From Methanotorris igneus Kol 5 (GTDB lineage Archaea; AGJL01; Methanococci; Methanococcales; Methanococcaceae): DNA of 64,000 bases. The stretch lies in contig NC_015562.1 in NCBI RefSeq assembly GCF_000214415.1, forward strand, positions 1,403,130 to 1,467,129, read 5' to 3'. Both the position numbers and the translations under genes were made by a program. Positions within the stretch are counted from its first letter, which is position 1, and every line of letters starts with the position of its first letter. The notes beneath the pieces are model-generated. The model did not search any database. It saw only the letters and a program-made list of their open reading frames with translations, and had not been told where the DNA came from. Shown here one piece after another: positions 1-8,679 of this stretch.

Positions 1-3
1 GAT

Positions 4-15
4 CATCCCTCCTCT
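4..15 (-). promoter_or_regulatory. Possible ribosome binding site and start of the next cdh-operon gene
   Basis: Read on the minus strand, a purine-rich AGAGGAGGG is followed at once by ATG ATC at the window edge. It lies about 50 bases downstream of cdhB, so another gene of the same operon probably begins here or just outside the window. The spacing to this ATG is unusually short, so the true start may be further on. Confidence 0.3.
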
Positions 16-67
16 TACCTAAATGATGAATAAAAACAAAAAATTGATGCTTAAGCAAAAACTATCT

Positions 68-499
68 TTATAAGGCATCAACTAACTTTTTAATAACCTC
101 AACATGCTCATTTTTCTCCATGTTTGGGAGTGAGTAGCATGCATTTGGGTGATAGTAGGGGTCAATTGTCACAGTTATTACGGAAGAGAAGTGTTTCAAA
201 TGTGTTAATGCCTGGGCGAGGTAATAATAAGTAATTCCAATGAACAATGCCAAATCATGTTCTCCTTTTGCAAGATATTTCATAATATCCAGCAAGTTCA
301 TCTCCTTTGGCGTATGGATTTTTTTCATGTTTAATTTGCTCAGAATTTCCTCAACGTCCTTATCCAACTTACACCCAACAATTAAGATAGGATTTTTGCT
401 CCTTTTTATCATCTGAATTAATATAGTTGGGGAGACAACATCAGCATGGTTTAAATTTGTCCCAGCAGTTGGTTGGTATGGAGTAGTTCTATCAATCAT
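68..499 (-). CDS. cdhB: CO dehydrogenase/acetyl-CoA synthase epsilon subunit (CdhB)
   Basis: This is the small epsilon subunit that pairs with CdhA in the archaeal acetyl-CoA decarbonylase/synthase complex of the cytoplasm. The protein is about 143 residues and starts MIDRTTPYQPTAG, followed by a Rossmann-like segment (NPILIVGCKLDKDVEEIL near residue 35). I chose the ATG at 499 because GGTGA lies five bases before it; an upstream in-frame ATG at 526 has no such site. It follows cdhA by 45 bases on the same strand, in the usual A-B order. It carries no cofactor-binding cysteines, as expected for this subunit. Identification rests on family resemblance and on the position next to cdhA. Confidence 0.9.
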   Translation of the reverse strand: MIDRTTPYQPTAGTNLNHADVVSPTILIQMIKRSKNPILIVGCKLDKDVEEILSKLNMKKIHTPKEMNLLDIMKYLAKGEHDLALFIGITYYYLAQALTHLKHFSSVITVTIDPYYHPNACYSLPNMEKNEHVEVIKKLVDAL

Positions 500-544
500 T
501 CTTTTCACCATAAGTTGTTTTATCAAAAAAATTGTATTGAAGGT

Positions 545-2893
545 CTAGTAGATTATTGTTGGCTCTTTTGGAATTTTTTCCCTTGGTTTCCAACCTTTTT
601 CTTTTAAATAATCCATAACTTTGTCTTTTATCATGAATGGAATATCTTGCTCAGTTCTCACGAATTTCTCCAAATCAGGTGGCATCATTCCAAAGTATTT
701 CTCATAAACGCTTACGTAGTGGTAGATTTTCATTGCCCTTCCTTTTGGACTGTCATTTGGTCTCATGCAGAGTTTTGGAATCATGCAGATACATTCTTCT
801 ACTGTTTCTGCAGTCACAATCAAATGTTCTGGGGCTGGTTCAATCTTCATTATTTCTCCAGTTCTTTTGTCTAAGACCTCAAAGTCCTTTCCGTCACTCA
901 AATACATCCTTCTGTATTTTGCTGCATGTGGCCCAACTATGACTGGGATTCCCCATCTGTTTACTCCAGTAGCGATTGCCGCTGCTTTTTGACTCATAGC
1001 TCCCCATGCAATACCAACAGCTCCGACTCTGTTCAATATGTAGTCCGCAACTTGCTCAAAGTTTCCTCTCAATGGAACTTTTGCAAAGATGTTGGCTATT
1101 TTTATTGCTGCTCCGGTTATGTGGCAGTTACTTAAACAGCTTCCAACATTTACTAACCCACCAGCTTCAAAACTTCCGCCATATTTTTCATAAAGTGTTT
1201 TTCCATCTTCATCTTTCCACATTCCAATTGACATTGCCGCACATCCACTTGCAACAACAATGTATTTCCTCTCTAAGAATTCCTTTGCTATCTTTGCAAC
1301 CTCTTCTTCACCGTTTGGATGGTTGGAACATCCGACTAACGCAACAACTCCTGGAATGTCCCCAAATACAATTGGGGCCCCAACTCTTCTTATTTCAACG
1401 TCTTGTATTGGCCCTCTTCCTGCCCTTATTTTAAATTTCATGTCTTTTATGAAGTATTCTCCAACCTTTGTTGTCATGCTAACAATTGGCAAGTTTCTCT
1501 CACATTCACATTCACATCTACCGCAGCTGTAACATTTTTTGTATAACTCAACAAATTTGTCAAATTTGCCTTGTTTTGCCTCAATCATCGCCTCTTTTAC
1601 CTCAAATGAGTTTGGACATACTCTGTTACACCATCCGCACTCTGTACATTTCTTTGCAAGTTCTACAACTTCATTTAAGTCAGGCAAGCATTTTTTGTCC
1701 TTTCTCTCTTTTGAAATTATTTTAGCCAATTCTACGGCAACTTTTCCTACCTTCTCTTCATCTAAAATTAAAGCCGCCCTATTTCTCAAGATATAATTTA
1801 TCATTTCATCTTCACTTAAATGGGAAATATCTTCTAAGCCCAAGCACATCTTTTCGTTTGTTGCTATCAAAACAGCCCCAGTTTTTAATGTTTCCTCTAA
1901 TATATCTGTTCTAATACACTGCTCATCAACAACAACCACATCAGCAACTCCGCTCCTAACAAACATCAACTGCCTTGATAAAGGACCAACAATTTTTGCC
2001 CCCTCATTGTATCTTGTTATATCCAATGCAGTACAACAAATTCCACAAACTTCTATCTCATCATCTAACCCGTTTTCTTCCAAATAATCTATAATATACC
2101 TACCAGGAACGACATTATGCCCTATACACAAAATTACTGGTTTGTTTTTGTCTATTGTTCCAAGACCTAAATCAACAAGTGGTGCATCTTCATCTCCTTT
2201 TGGCATATTAAGACCAACAATTTGAGCAATATCTCCCACTTCTCTCGCTAAATCGTCAATCATCCCAGCATGCATTGCCTTACTCTCAAAATCAAGGTAA
2301 TCTCCTTCTTGTCCTGTGTGTGTTGCAGAGAGTAAATGGGTTATTTGCTCTTCACAATAATCTAAAACTTTCTCTAAATCTCCAAGTGTTTTTGGTTTTA
2401 TTCCAGTGACAGTTCTGGTTATTGGTGCCTCAACATCTATATTATTGCCTAAGTTAATTGGATAGTCCTTACCTAACTTTTCTATTAAGTAATGAACAAG
2501 GTGCCTACTGTGGGCTGTGTGGCATGCAGCCCCTATACAACATGCAATTAAAACAATTCTTGCCTGTTGTTTTTTAATATCTAATCCACAGGCCCCCTTC
2601 TTTCCTCTACTCAAGTCACACTTTCCAAAAGTACATAGACAACACATGTCACAAATTGGCATGTAGAATGGAGGGTACCTCTTCAATAGTCTAAAGTCCC
2701 ATTTCCTTAATGTAGGAACTTTTGGCATTGGTGTGGGTCCCATTGGCTCCCAATCTTCTTCCTCAACTTCCTCCCCAAATTTTATGGTTCCTTTTATTTT
2801 GAAGTTTTTTAATTTCAATAATGGGGATGACATTGATTTTATATCTCCTTCCATTCTCACAGTTCCACCATCGGTAATTGTCGAATTTATCAT
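545..2893 (-). CDS. cdhA: CO dehydrogenase/acetyl-CoA synthase alpha subunit (CdhA)
   Basis: This is the nickel-iron CO dehydrogenase subunit, which interconverts CO and CO2 with ferredoxin as the electron carrier. The 782-residue protein contains a cysteine-rich N-terminal segment (CDMCCLC...[14 protein letters not shown], about residues 81-102), a conserved [14 protein letters not shown] stretch, and two ferredoxin-type 4Fe-4S motifs ([12 protein letters not shown] and [11 protein letters not shown], about residues 415-465). Further conserved cysteine clusters ([29 protein letters not shown]) fit the C-cluster ligands. Length and motif order match methanogen CdhA. The annotated ATG lacks a strong ribosome site; an in-frame ATG at 2854 behind GGTGGAACTGTGAGA is a credible alternative. 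It is separated from cdhC by 312 bases that carry their own promoter-like sequence. Confidence 0.95.
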   Translation of the reverse strand: MINSTITDGGTVRMEGDIKSMSSPLLKLKNFKIKGTIKFGEEVEEEDWEPMGPTPMPKVPTLRKWDFRLLKRYPPFYMPICDMCCLCTFGKCDLSRGKKGACGLDIKKQQARIVLIACCIGAACHTAHSRHLVHYLIEKLGKDYPINLGNNIDVEAPITRTVTGIKPKTLGDLEKVLDYCEEQITHLLSATHTGQEGDYLDFESKAMHAGMIDDLAREVGDIAQIVGLNMPKGDEDAPLVDLGLGTIDKNKPVILCIGHNVVPGRYIIDYLEENGLDDEIEVCGICCTALDITRYNEGAKIVGPLSRQLMFVRSGVADVVVVDEQCIRTDILEETLKTGAVLIATNEKMCLGLEDISHLSEDEMINYILRNRAALILDEEKVGKVAVELAKIISKERKDKKCLPDLNEVVELAKKCTECGWCNRVCPNSFEVKEAMIEAKQGKFDKFVELYKKCYSCGRCECECERNLPIVSMTTKVGEYFIKDMKFKIRAGRGPIQDVEIRRVGAPIVFGDIPGVVALVGCSNHPNGEEEVAKIAKEFLERKYIVVASGCAAMSIGMWKDEDGKTLYEKYGGSFEAGGLVNVGSCLSNCHITGAAIKIANIFAKVPLRGNFEQVADYILNRVGAVGIAWGAMSQKAAAIATGVNRWGIPVIVGPHAAKYRRMYLSDGKDFEVLDKRTGEIMKIEPAPEHLIVTAETVEECICMIPKLCMRPNDSPKGRAMKIYHYVSVYEKYFGMMPPDLEKFVRTEQDIPFMIKDKVMDYLKEKGWKPREKIPKEPTIIY

Positions 2894-3205
2894 TATTAAT
2901 CATTAACAATTTTACTTGGTAACTAATTTTTTACGTGTCATATAAATATTTTGTTATGAAAAATTTTCAAAAAGTATTACCATGGCGTTTTTGTAGGAAT
3001 CAAATAAATTAATTACGCATTTATTCAACCTACTGTAAAAAATTTTGATGATTTGCAAATTTATCAATTTATATGTTTAAATAAAAACATATAAAAATAC
3101 GCATTTTTTAATTTATTCTACAGAAAAATTTTTGATTTGCAAAATTTATAAATTTAAATATACAATTGCAAAAAAGACAAAAAATAAAAAGAAATTGGGA
3201 TGTAA
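2894..3205. promoter_or_regulatory. cdhA upstream region with tandem TACGCA-containing repeats
   Basis: This gap of 312 bases between cdhC and cdhA holds no gene. Two imperfect direct copies of a block of about 60 bases lie at 3014-3073 and 3098-3158. Each begins TACGCATTT and contains AAAATTTT(T)GAT and ATTTGCAAA before an A/T run. On the minus strand an A/T-rich TATA-like stretch (about 2941-2952) lies roughly 50 bases upstream of cdhA. The repeats may be operators for the adjacent Lrp-type regulator, which is inference. Confidence 0.45.
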
Positions 3206-5398
3206 TTATTTTTTAACATTGAAGTTTATAACAATCTTCACATTCTTCATTATTATTTGAATACCTCTATCTTTTGCAATATCTAATATTGTTTCTCCAA
3301 CTTCGATACCTTTTTCTTCTTTAACCTCTTCTACTTTTTCTTCTTCAGTTTCTTCAGCTTTTTTCATTACTGGATGTCCTTTCTCTTCTAAGAACTTTGC
3401 CAATTCTTCAGTGTTTGATACGTCTTCTTCTGTTGCAATTTTGTCATATAAATCCTCAGGTATTGCATCTTTTACCTTTTCCTTCAAGTCCTTTGGAAGC
3501 CAAACAACCCTTTGCCAACCCCCATCTCCCTGCAGGAATTTCGGAGACCTCATGTACTCTATTGCAATTCCAACGAATCCTGGAACTTGTTTTCCACCAC
3601 TGCACTGGCCTGCAAGTGATGAGAATGGCAAACCAAATGGTGTCTCTCCTTTAAAGTTTCTATCTACAACTCCAAACCCATCAACCTCAGGAATGTAAAA
3701 TGCTATTGCCTCAAAACACCCACAAGACGTGCATGGGCTTGTTAATGCACTATGCATTGCAATTTCTTTAACACTTCCTTGAGACCTACTTTCCACAACC
3801 TCATTAACTCCTGAATAGATACCCAATTTTTCATCAAGTAGTTCTCCTTTTGGAACTTCAAATATTGGCCCCTCTGGATCTATTTTTGCTGCTGCTCTTG
3901 CGTCAAAATAGCTTATACTTCCACACAATGAAGGTCTATCTGGGGTTATAATACAGACGTGTGTAGGGGCAAAGCTTTGACACATTACACATCCATAGAA
4001 TACATCAACATCCTCCTCACTCAACTCCCTTGCCCTCGCATCCCTCTCAGCATATATTTTTCTTGCCTCTTCGAGGATTTCTTTAACTTTTTCTTCATCA
4101 GTTATGATTTTAACCTTACATTTTTCAATTATTGGGAAGTGTTCTTTGAATAGCGCTTTTACTACCTCCGCAATATGCTTTAACCTTAATCCCTTATTGA
4201 ATGAGTTTTTATTTATCCTAATCCAAACTTGGTCTCTTTGGTTTAAGTGCATAACTCCCTCAATGTAGTTTAAGAACTCATGGATTCTTCTCTCTAAAAC
4301 TCCTTCAATATCCTTTTCTAATCCTTTTCCACTAACTTCAACAACTATTGCAAATGGATTTCTGCTCCCCTCTTCCATCTCATCTAACTCTTTTCCAATA
4401 ACCTCAATACCCTCCTCGACATCATCTTTAACCAAAACTAACTCACAACCATAACTCTTAGGCCCTGCTAATTCAACATGCATATCTGGTCCTCTAACTC
4501 TCTCCCCTTCATTCATTGGTCCTACTGAAACTGGAATATCAAATTCAGTAACTTTAACCTCAACTCCCTTCATTTTCAAAGCATTTTCAACAATATTTTC
4601 AATATCTGAGCTTTCTAATGCCCCCTCAATAACTGGAACTGGGTTGTTTGTTATAACTGGAACTCCTGCTTTTATACATCCTGCCCCTGCTGCAAGTGTT
4701 ATATCATCAATATCTCCCAATGCTACAACAATTGCCGGAACTCTATTCTTTATGTAGTCAATTATCTCCTCCGTCTTTCCTGGCTCAATACCTCCAAAGA
4801 TTAGTGGGGCTCTTATAGCAAGGTTTGCCGCATGTGCTGCAGAAGTTATGCTATCTCCAAGTGGAACCAACAATTTATCCAATCCATATTCTATTCCTGC
4901 TTCATCCATTTCCTTAACTATTTCCCCAACAAACAAAGCCAAAATATTTCTCTTCCTTATATCATCAATTAATTTTCTTAATTTCTCCTCATCTCCAACC
5001 TTTCCAATAACAACCAAAATTGCTGGGATTTTTCCTTCTACAAGTGGAACCCCTAAGCCCCTTAAGGTTTCATCTGGAATAAAGCCAACGTAGGGTTCTT
5101 TGTATGGTTTTTCTTCTGTTGCGTATTTTAACGCCTCTAACGCCTCCGCACACAATAGTGTTACAACTCCTGCATCAAGAGCATTTTCCAACGTCTTTTC
5201 ATCTTTAATTTCAAGTGAATTTATTAACTCTCTCAATTCGTTAATATCTTTTACTTTTTTTCCCAAAAGCCCATATATTAAAGGAAGATTGTAGTTTGTT
5301 CCCTTATAGCCAACTTCTTTATTTTCTATATCTTTTAATGCATCTTTTGTTAAATTCAATACTTTCTTTGCCCCTTTAATTATATTTTCAACAACCAT
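3206..5398 (-). CDS. cdhC: Acetyl-CoA synthase beta subunit (CdhC), long form
   Basis: This subunit makes acetyl-CoA from CO, a methyl group and CoA at the nickel-iron A-cluster. Numbered from the ATG at 5398 (chosen because GGTGAAATTA precedes it), the protein is 730 residues. The cysteines C470, C473, C482 and C492 and the motif C559-G-C561 have the same spacing as the A-cluster ligands of Moorella AcsB (506, 509, 518, 528 and 595-597). An N-terminal domain of about 300 residues precedes the catalytic part, as in bacterial AcsB and unlike the shorter Methanosarcina CdhC. The C-terminus has a Glu/Lys-rich linker and about 40 extra residues that I do not recognise. It lies downstream of the Lrp and V4R genes on the same strand. 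Confidence 0.95.
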   Translation of the reverse strand: MVVENIIKGAKKVLNLTKDALKDIENKEVGYKGTNYNLPLIYGLLGKKVKDINELRELINSLEIKDEKTLENALDAGVVTLLCAEALEALKYATEEKPYKEPYVGFIPDETLRGLGVPLVEGKIPAILVVIGKVGDEEKLRKLIDDIRKRNILALFVGEIVKEMDEAGIEYGLDKLLVPLGDSITSAAHAANLAIRAPLIFGGIEPGKTEEIIDYIKNRVPAIVVALGDIDDITLAAGAGCIKAGVPVITNNPVPVIEGALESSDIENIVENALKMKGVEVKVTEFDIPVSVGPMNEGERVRGPDMHVELAGPKSYGCELVLVKDDVEEGIEVIGKELDEMEEGSRNPFAIVVEVSGKGLEKDIEGVLERRIHEFLNYIEGVMHLNQRDQVWIRINKNSFNKGLRLKHIAEVVKALFKEHFPIIEKCKVKIITDEEKVKEILEEARKIYAERDARARELSEEDVDVFYGCVMCQSFAPTHVCIITPDRPSLCGSISYFDARAAAKIDPEGPIFEVPKGELLDEKLGIYSGVNEVVESRSQGSVKEIAMHSALTSPCTSCGCFEAIAFYIPEVDGFGVVDRNFKGETPFGLPFSSLAGQCSGGKQVPGFVGIAIEYMRSPKFLQGDGGWQRVVWLPKDLKEKVKDAIPEDLYDKIATEEDVSNTEELAKFLEEKGHPVMKKAEETEEEKVEEVKEEKGIEVGETILDIAKDRGIQIIMKNVKIVINFNVKK

Positions 5399-5461
5399 TA
5401 ATTTCACCACCAAAATTAATTTATAACGATTAATCATTACAAATGTTTTTCAACTACAAAC

Positions 5462-5491
5462 TATATATTATAGTAAATTACGCAGTGCGTA
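5462..5491 (-). promoter_or_regulatory. cdhC promoter with a 13-bp palindrome
   Basis: On the minus strand a TATA-like element (5462-5472) lies about 65 bases upstream of the cdhC ATG. The perfect palindrome TACGCAGTGCGTA (5479-5491) sits immediately upstream of it. A further half-site, TGCGTA, is at 5579-5584, and the same hexamer recurs upstream of cdhA. A site abutting the TATA box is well placed for a regulator, for which the neighbouring Lrp-like gene is the obvious candidate. This assignment is inferred. Confidence 0.5.
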
Positions 5492-5667
5492 TTTTTATTG
5501 ATGATTATTTACAAAAGTAGCAAAAATTTGCAAAAAATTATTTGCAAGATTAAGAATTATCAAAAGAAAATGTATAAATGCGTAGTAAAAAAATGGGGTT
5601 TTTAAAGCTTTCTATTTTTGATTTTGAGTAATATTTTTCCTGTTTTTTTGAATATCAAAAACATAAT

Positions 5668-6117
5668 TTAGATTGGAATCTTATGACCATCTTTTAAGAT
5701 GTTGAGAACGAGAGTGACCTTACAACCGTTCACATTAACAAGCGGATATATCTTTTCACTTAAAAATCTCCCCAGTTCCTCCATATCTTCAAGAACAACC
5801 ACACATACAGCATCATACTCTCCAGTGGTTTGATAAAGTTGGGTTATCTCATCATAACTTTTCAAAATCTCAAGGGTTTTCTTTACCTCAGAAGGTTTTA
5901 AATAAAGTCCTAAAATTGCAATAACATCTTTTCCTAATTTGTGGGGATTTACTGATATATGGAATCCGTTTATTATTCCATTTTCCTTCATCTTTTTTAT
6001 CCTTGCTCTAACTGTTCCTTCACTAATTTTTAACTCCCTTCCAATTTCCCTATATGATTTTCTACCATCTTCCTGCAAGATTCTTAGTATTTTTAAATCA
6101 ATTTTATCAAGATTCAT
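5668..6117 (-). CDS. Lrp/AsnC family transcriptional regulator
   Basis: This DNA-binding regulator of 149 residues has the two usual parts of the family. The N-terminal helix-turn-helix contains YREIGRELKISEGTVRARI (about residues 22-40), and the C-terminal part is a RAM-type ligand-binding and oligomerisation domain (about 65-149, with VIAILGLYLK and YDAVCVVVLE strands). The ATG follows GGTGAAATA. It lies 12 bases after the V4R gene and just upstream of cdhC on the same strand, so it probably controls the cdh genes in response to a metabolite. The effector is unknown. Confidence 0.88.
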   Translation of the reverse strand: MNLDKIDLKILRILQEDGRKSYREIGRELKISEGTVRARIKKMKENGIINGFHISVNPHKLGKDVIAILGLYLKPSEVKKTLEILKSYDEITQLYQTTGEYDAVCVVVLEDMEELGRFLSEKIYPLVNVNGCKVTLVLNILKDGHKIPI

Positions 6118-6128
6118 TATTTCACCGT

Positions 6129-6641
6129 TTACCAGTATCTTCTCTCCCCAATTTTGACATAAAACTCACAGTAATCATCTCCTTTACCACAACATTTTGT
6201 CTCCGTAACCTTAACATGTCTCTTTAATTTACTTTCCAAAGTTCCACTAATCAACCCTGCCTCAAAATGACACAATGTAGTTCCAACATTTGGGGCATTG
6301 TAGCAAGAGACACACTCTCTCAATGATAAAATCATCTCATCATCGTCAATTTTCTCTATTCCCAATATTCCAATTTTTGTCTTTTTTAATATTTCAGCAA
6401 AATTCTCTAATAACTCGGTTGGGGAGTTTTCGACGTAATTTGATATTACGCTCTTTCCAATGTCTTTACCTATATTGTATATTATCGCTTCAATTCCACA
6501 CCCTGCCGTTAAAATACCTATCCTCACTGCCTGAAATATTGACAATGGAATTAAATCTCCCAAATCTCTCTTTGGTGAATTATTTTTTATTAAATTATGT
6601 ATATTCTCATCTATTCTCTTCATCAAGAGGTACTTATCCAT
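6129..6641 (-). CDS. V4R (4-vinyl reductase) domain protein, cysteine-rich
   Basis: This is a protein of about 170 residues starting MDKYLLMKRIDE; the ATG at 6641 is preceded by GGTGGTGAGATC. The C-terminal half resembles the V4R domain, a small-molecule-binding fold found in bacteriochlorophyll and regulatory proteins. It has clustered cysteines (CVSCYNAP, TTLCHFEAGLISG, TKCCGKGDDYCEFYV) that suggest a metal or iron-sulfur site. It is followed by the Lrp-like regulator with a 12-base gap, so the pair could act as sensor and regulator for the cdh genes. The exact role is unknown. Confidence 0.75.
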   Translation of the reverse strand: MDKYLLMKRIDENIHNLIKNNSPKRDLGDLIPLSIFQAVRIGILTAGCGIEAIIYNIGKDIGKSVISNYVENSPTELLENFAEILKKTKIGILGIEKIDDDEMILSLRECVSCYNAPNVGTTLCHFEAGLISGTLESKLKRHVKVTETKCCGKGDDYCEFYVKIGERRYW

Positions 6642-6716
6642 GATCTCACCACCAATAAAAATCATAAAATGATTATACATAATTTTTATGTATTATAACG
6701 ATAAAGATTGATGGTT

Positions 6717-6896
6717 ATGAAAATTAGAGATATAGCATTGGAATTTGTTTCATGCATAGTTATAGGTATTGTGGTTGGTTATATAATAGGGGCCCAAACT
6801 AACAATATGATTTATGTAGTTATTGGTCTATTAATTGGTATCTTAGCTGGAATTTCACGGTTTATTAAATTTATAAGGAATTATAAACAGTGGTGA
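6717..6896 (+). CDS. Small membrane protein of unknown function
   Basis: This reading frame of about 59 residues starts MKIRDIALEFVSC and has two hydrophobic segments (FVSCIVIGIVVGYIIGA and MIYVVIGLLIGILAGI) joined by a short polar turn. It ends RFIKFIRNYKQW. This is a two-helix hairpin like that of small AtpI/AtpZ-type proteins, but I cannot name it. It starts divergently from the V4R gene and ends four bases before truB, whose ribosome site overlaps its stop, so translation is probably coupled. In-frame ATG codons at 6711 and 6717 are both possible starts. Confidence 0.6.
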   Translation: MKIRDIALEFVSCIVIGIVVGYIIGAQTNNMIYVVIGLLIGILAGISRFIKFIRNYKQW

Positions 6897-6900
6897 TATA

Positions 6901-7917
6901 TTGACAAAAATCGAAAATGTTCAAAATTATCCTAATTTTTCTTCAGAGAAAGAGGAACTAATAATTAAAGAAGAGGCAGAGACGAATGAAGAGTATGGAT
7001 GCAATCCATATGAAAGAAAAATAGAAGACCTATTAAAAAGTGGTGTAGTTGTTATTGATAAACCTTCCGGTCCTACATCACATGAGGTCTCTACATGGGT
7101 AAAGAAGATATTAAATTTAAAAAAGGCGGGACATGGTGGGACATTAGACCCAAAGGTAACTGGTGTCTTGCCAATTGCATTAGAGAATGCTACAAAATGC
7201 ATTCCTATGTGGCACATCCCTCCAAAAGAATATATTTGCTTAATGCATTTGCATAGGGATGCGGATGAGGAAAAAATAAGGGAAATATTTAAGGAATTTG
7301 AAGGGAAAATACTGCAGAGGCCTCCTTTAAAGGCAGCGGTGAAGAGGAGTTTAAGGATAAGAAAGATACATAAATTAGAGATATTGGATATTGATGGGAG
7401 AGATATTTTGTTTAGAGTTAAATGTCAATCAGGAACTTACATAAGGAAGTTAGTTGATGATATGGGGGAGGCATTAGGAACCTCTGCCCATATGCAGGAA
7501 TTGAGAAGGGTAAAAAGTGGGGTTTTTGAGGAAAATGATGCGGTTTACTTGCAAGATTTAGTTGATGCATATCATTTTTGGAAAGAAGATGGTGATGAGG
7601 AGGAGTTAAGGAGAATAATAAAGCCAATTGAATATGGGTTGAGGCATTTAAAAAAGGTTGTTGTTAAAGATTCAGCAGTTGATGCAATATGCCATGGAGC
7701 AGATGTTTATGTTAAAGGAATCTCTAAGTTGAGCAAGGGAATTGGGAAGGGAGAGATTGTTTTAGTTGAAACTTTAAAAGGAGAGGCAATTGGAGTGGGG
7801 AAGGCATTGATGAACACAAAGGAGATTTTAAAGGCAAATGAAGGTGTTGCTGTTGATGTAGAGAGGATTTATATGGAACCAAATACATATCCAAGAATGT
7901 GGAAAAGGAAGAAGTAA
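6901..7917 (+). CDS. truB: Archaeal tRNA/rRNA pseudouridine synthase (TruB/Cbf5)
   Basis: This is the catalytic subunit of the archaeal H/ACA RNA-guided pseudouridylation complex, also able to modify U55 of tRNA. The 338-residue protein has the catalytic region GHGGTLDPKVTGVLPI (about residues 79-94, with the active Asp in TLDP), KPSGPTSHEVSTW upstream, and the RCQSGTYIRKLVDD-type motif near 178. A C-terminal PUA domain begins about residue 250 (VVVKDSAVDAICHGADVYVKG). The start is TTG, four bases after GGTGATA. The first 40 residues are a poorly conserved acidic leader. Confidence 0.93.
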   Translation: MTKIENVQNYPNFSSEKEELIIKEEAETNEEYGCNPYERKIEDLLKSGVVVIDKPSGPTSHEVSTWVKKILNLKKAGHGGTLDPKVTGVLPIALENATKCIPMWHIPPKEYICLMHLHRDADEEKIREIFKEFEGKILQRPPLKAAVKRSLRIRKIHKLEILDIDGRDILFRVKCQSGTYIRKLVDDMGEALGTSAHMQELRRVKSGVFEENDAVYLQDLVDAYHFWKEDGDEEELRRIIKPIEYGLRHLKKVVVKDSAVDAICHGADVYVKGISKLSKGIGKGEIVLVETLKGEAIGVGKALMNTKEILKANEGVAVDVERIYMEPNTYPRMWKRKK

Positions 7918-8016
7918 TTTATCAATTGGCGATATAAGACCAATATGAGAAATAACAAACCATATTAAACTTAAATTCAAAATAGTAATTTAGAAAGTCA
8001 AAATAAACGTGTTAAG

Positions 8017-8394
8017 ATGATAATTATGAAAATTATAAAAAGTGAATACGACAAAATTAAACCATATGTTACCAAAGATGGTTCAATAATTCGTGAATTA
8101 ATGCATCCAAGTGTTCATGGAGATGTAAAACAAAGTTTGGCAGAAGCGATTGTTCCAGTAGGTTCTAAAACTTTATTACATAAGCATCATGAATCTGAGG
8201 AAATATATTACATTTTGGAAGGCAAAGGGTTGATGACATTAGGTAACGAAAAATTTGAAGTTAAAAAAGGAGATACTATATGCATCCCTCCTGAAACCCC
8301 TCATAAGATTGAAAATATAGGTAAGGTTCCTTTAAAGATCTTGTGTTGTAGTTTTCCACCATATTCTCATGAGGATACAGAATTAATGGAGTAA
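8017..8394 (+). CDS. Cupin-domain protein
   Basis: This is a small single-domain cupin of about 125 residues. The metal-site motifs are HKHHESEEIYYILEGKG (residues 49-65) and the second cupin motif PPETPHKIENIG (about 87-98), which supply the usual His/His/Glu/His set. Cupins of this kind are isomerases, dioxygenases or sugar-binding proteins, and the sequence alone does not decide the reaction. Two in-frame ATG codons (8017, 8026) are possible starts. It stands alone between truB and a decayed gene. Confidence 0.8.
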   Translation: MIIMKIIKSEYDKIKPYVTKDGSIIRELMHPSVHGDVKQSLAEAIVPVGSKTLLHKHHESEEIYYILEGKGLMTLGNEKFEVKKGDTICIPPETPHKIENIGKVPLKILCCSFPPYSHEDTELME

Positions 8395-8471
8395 CTTATT
8401 GATTTTTTATGTTTACTGATTAATGTGGATTTTATGGAGAAGTAGTATGCAATAAATAATGTCAAAGTTAG

Positions 8472-8591
8472 GTTTATGAGATATATGAGGTTGTTTCAGA
8501 GGTTTATAAGGATAGTTCAAAAATTTTCAAACCAACACGAAATCCAAATGAAAAATCCCAAATAGAGTTAATTCTTAAAAATTTAAAATAA
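8472..8591 (+). pseudogene. C-terminal remnant of an unidentified gene
   Basis: After an in-frame stop at 8469, 39 codons read through [13 protein letters not shown] and [18 protein letters not shown] to a TAA. Their composition is protein-like (amphipathic, charged) and unlike the surrounding A/T-rich spacer. There is no start codon or ribosome site, so this looks like the 3' end of a deleted gene. I do not recognise the family. Confidence 0.35.
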
Positions 8592-8679
8592 ATTTTCTAA
8601 ATCGTAACTTATTTATATTATGCTATAAAATATTATCTTGAGCAGGATAATATTGATAGGTATAATCTTGGTGATTCTA

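Noticed and set aside
637-1796. Plus-strand reading frames over cdhA
   Set aside because: They overlap a strongly conserved gene on the other strand and show no family features.
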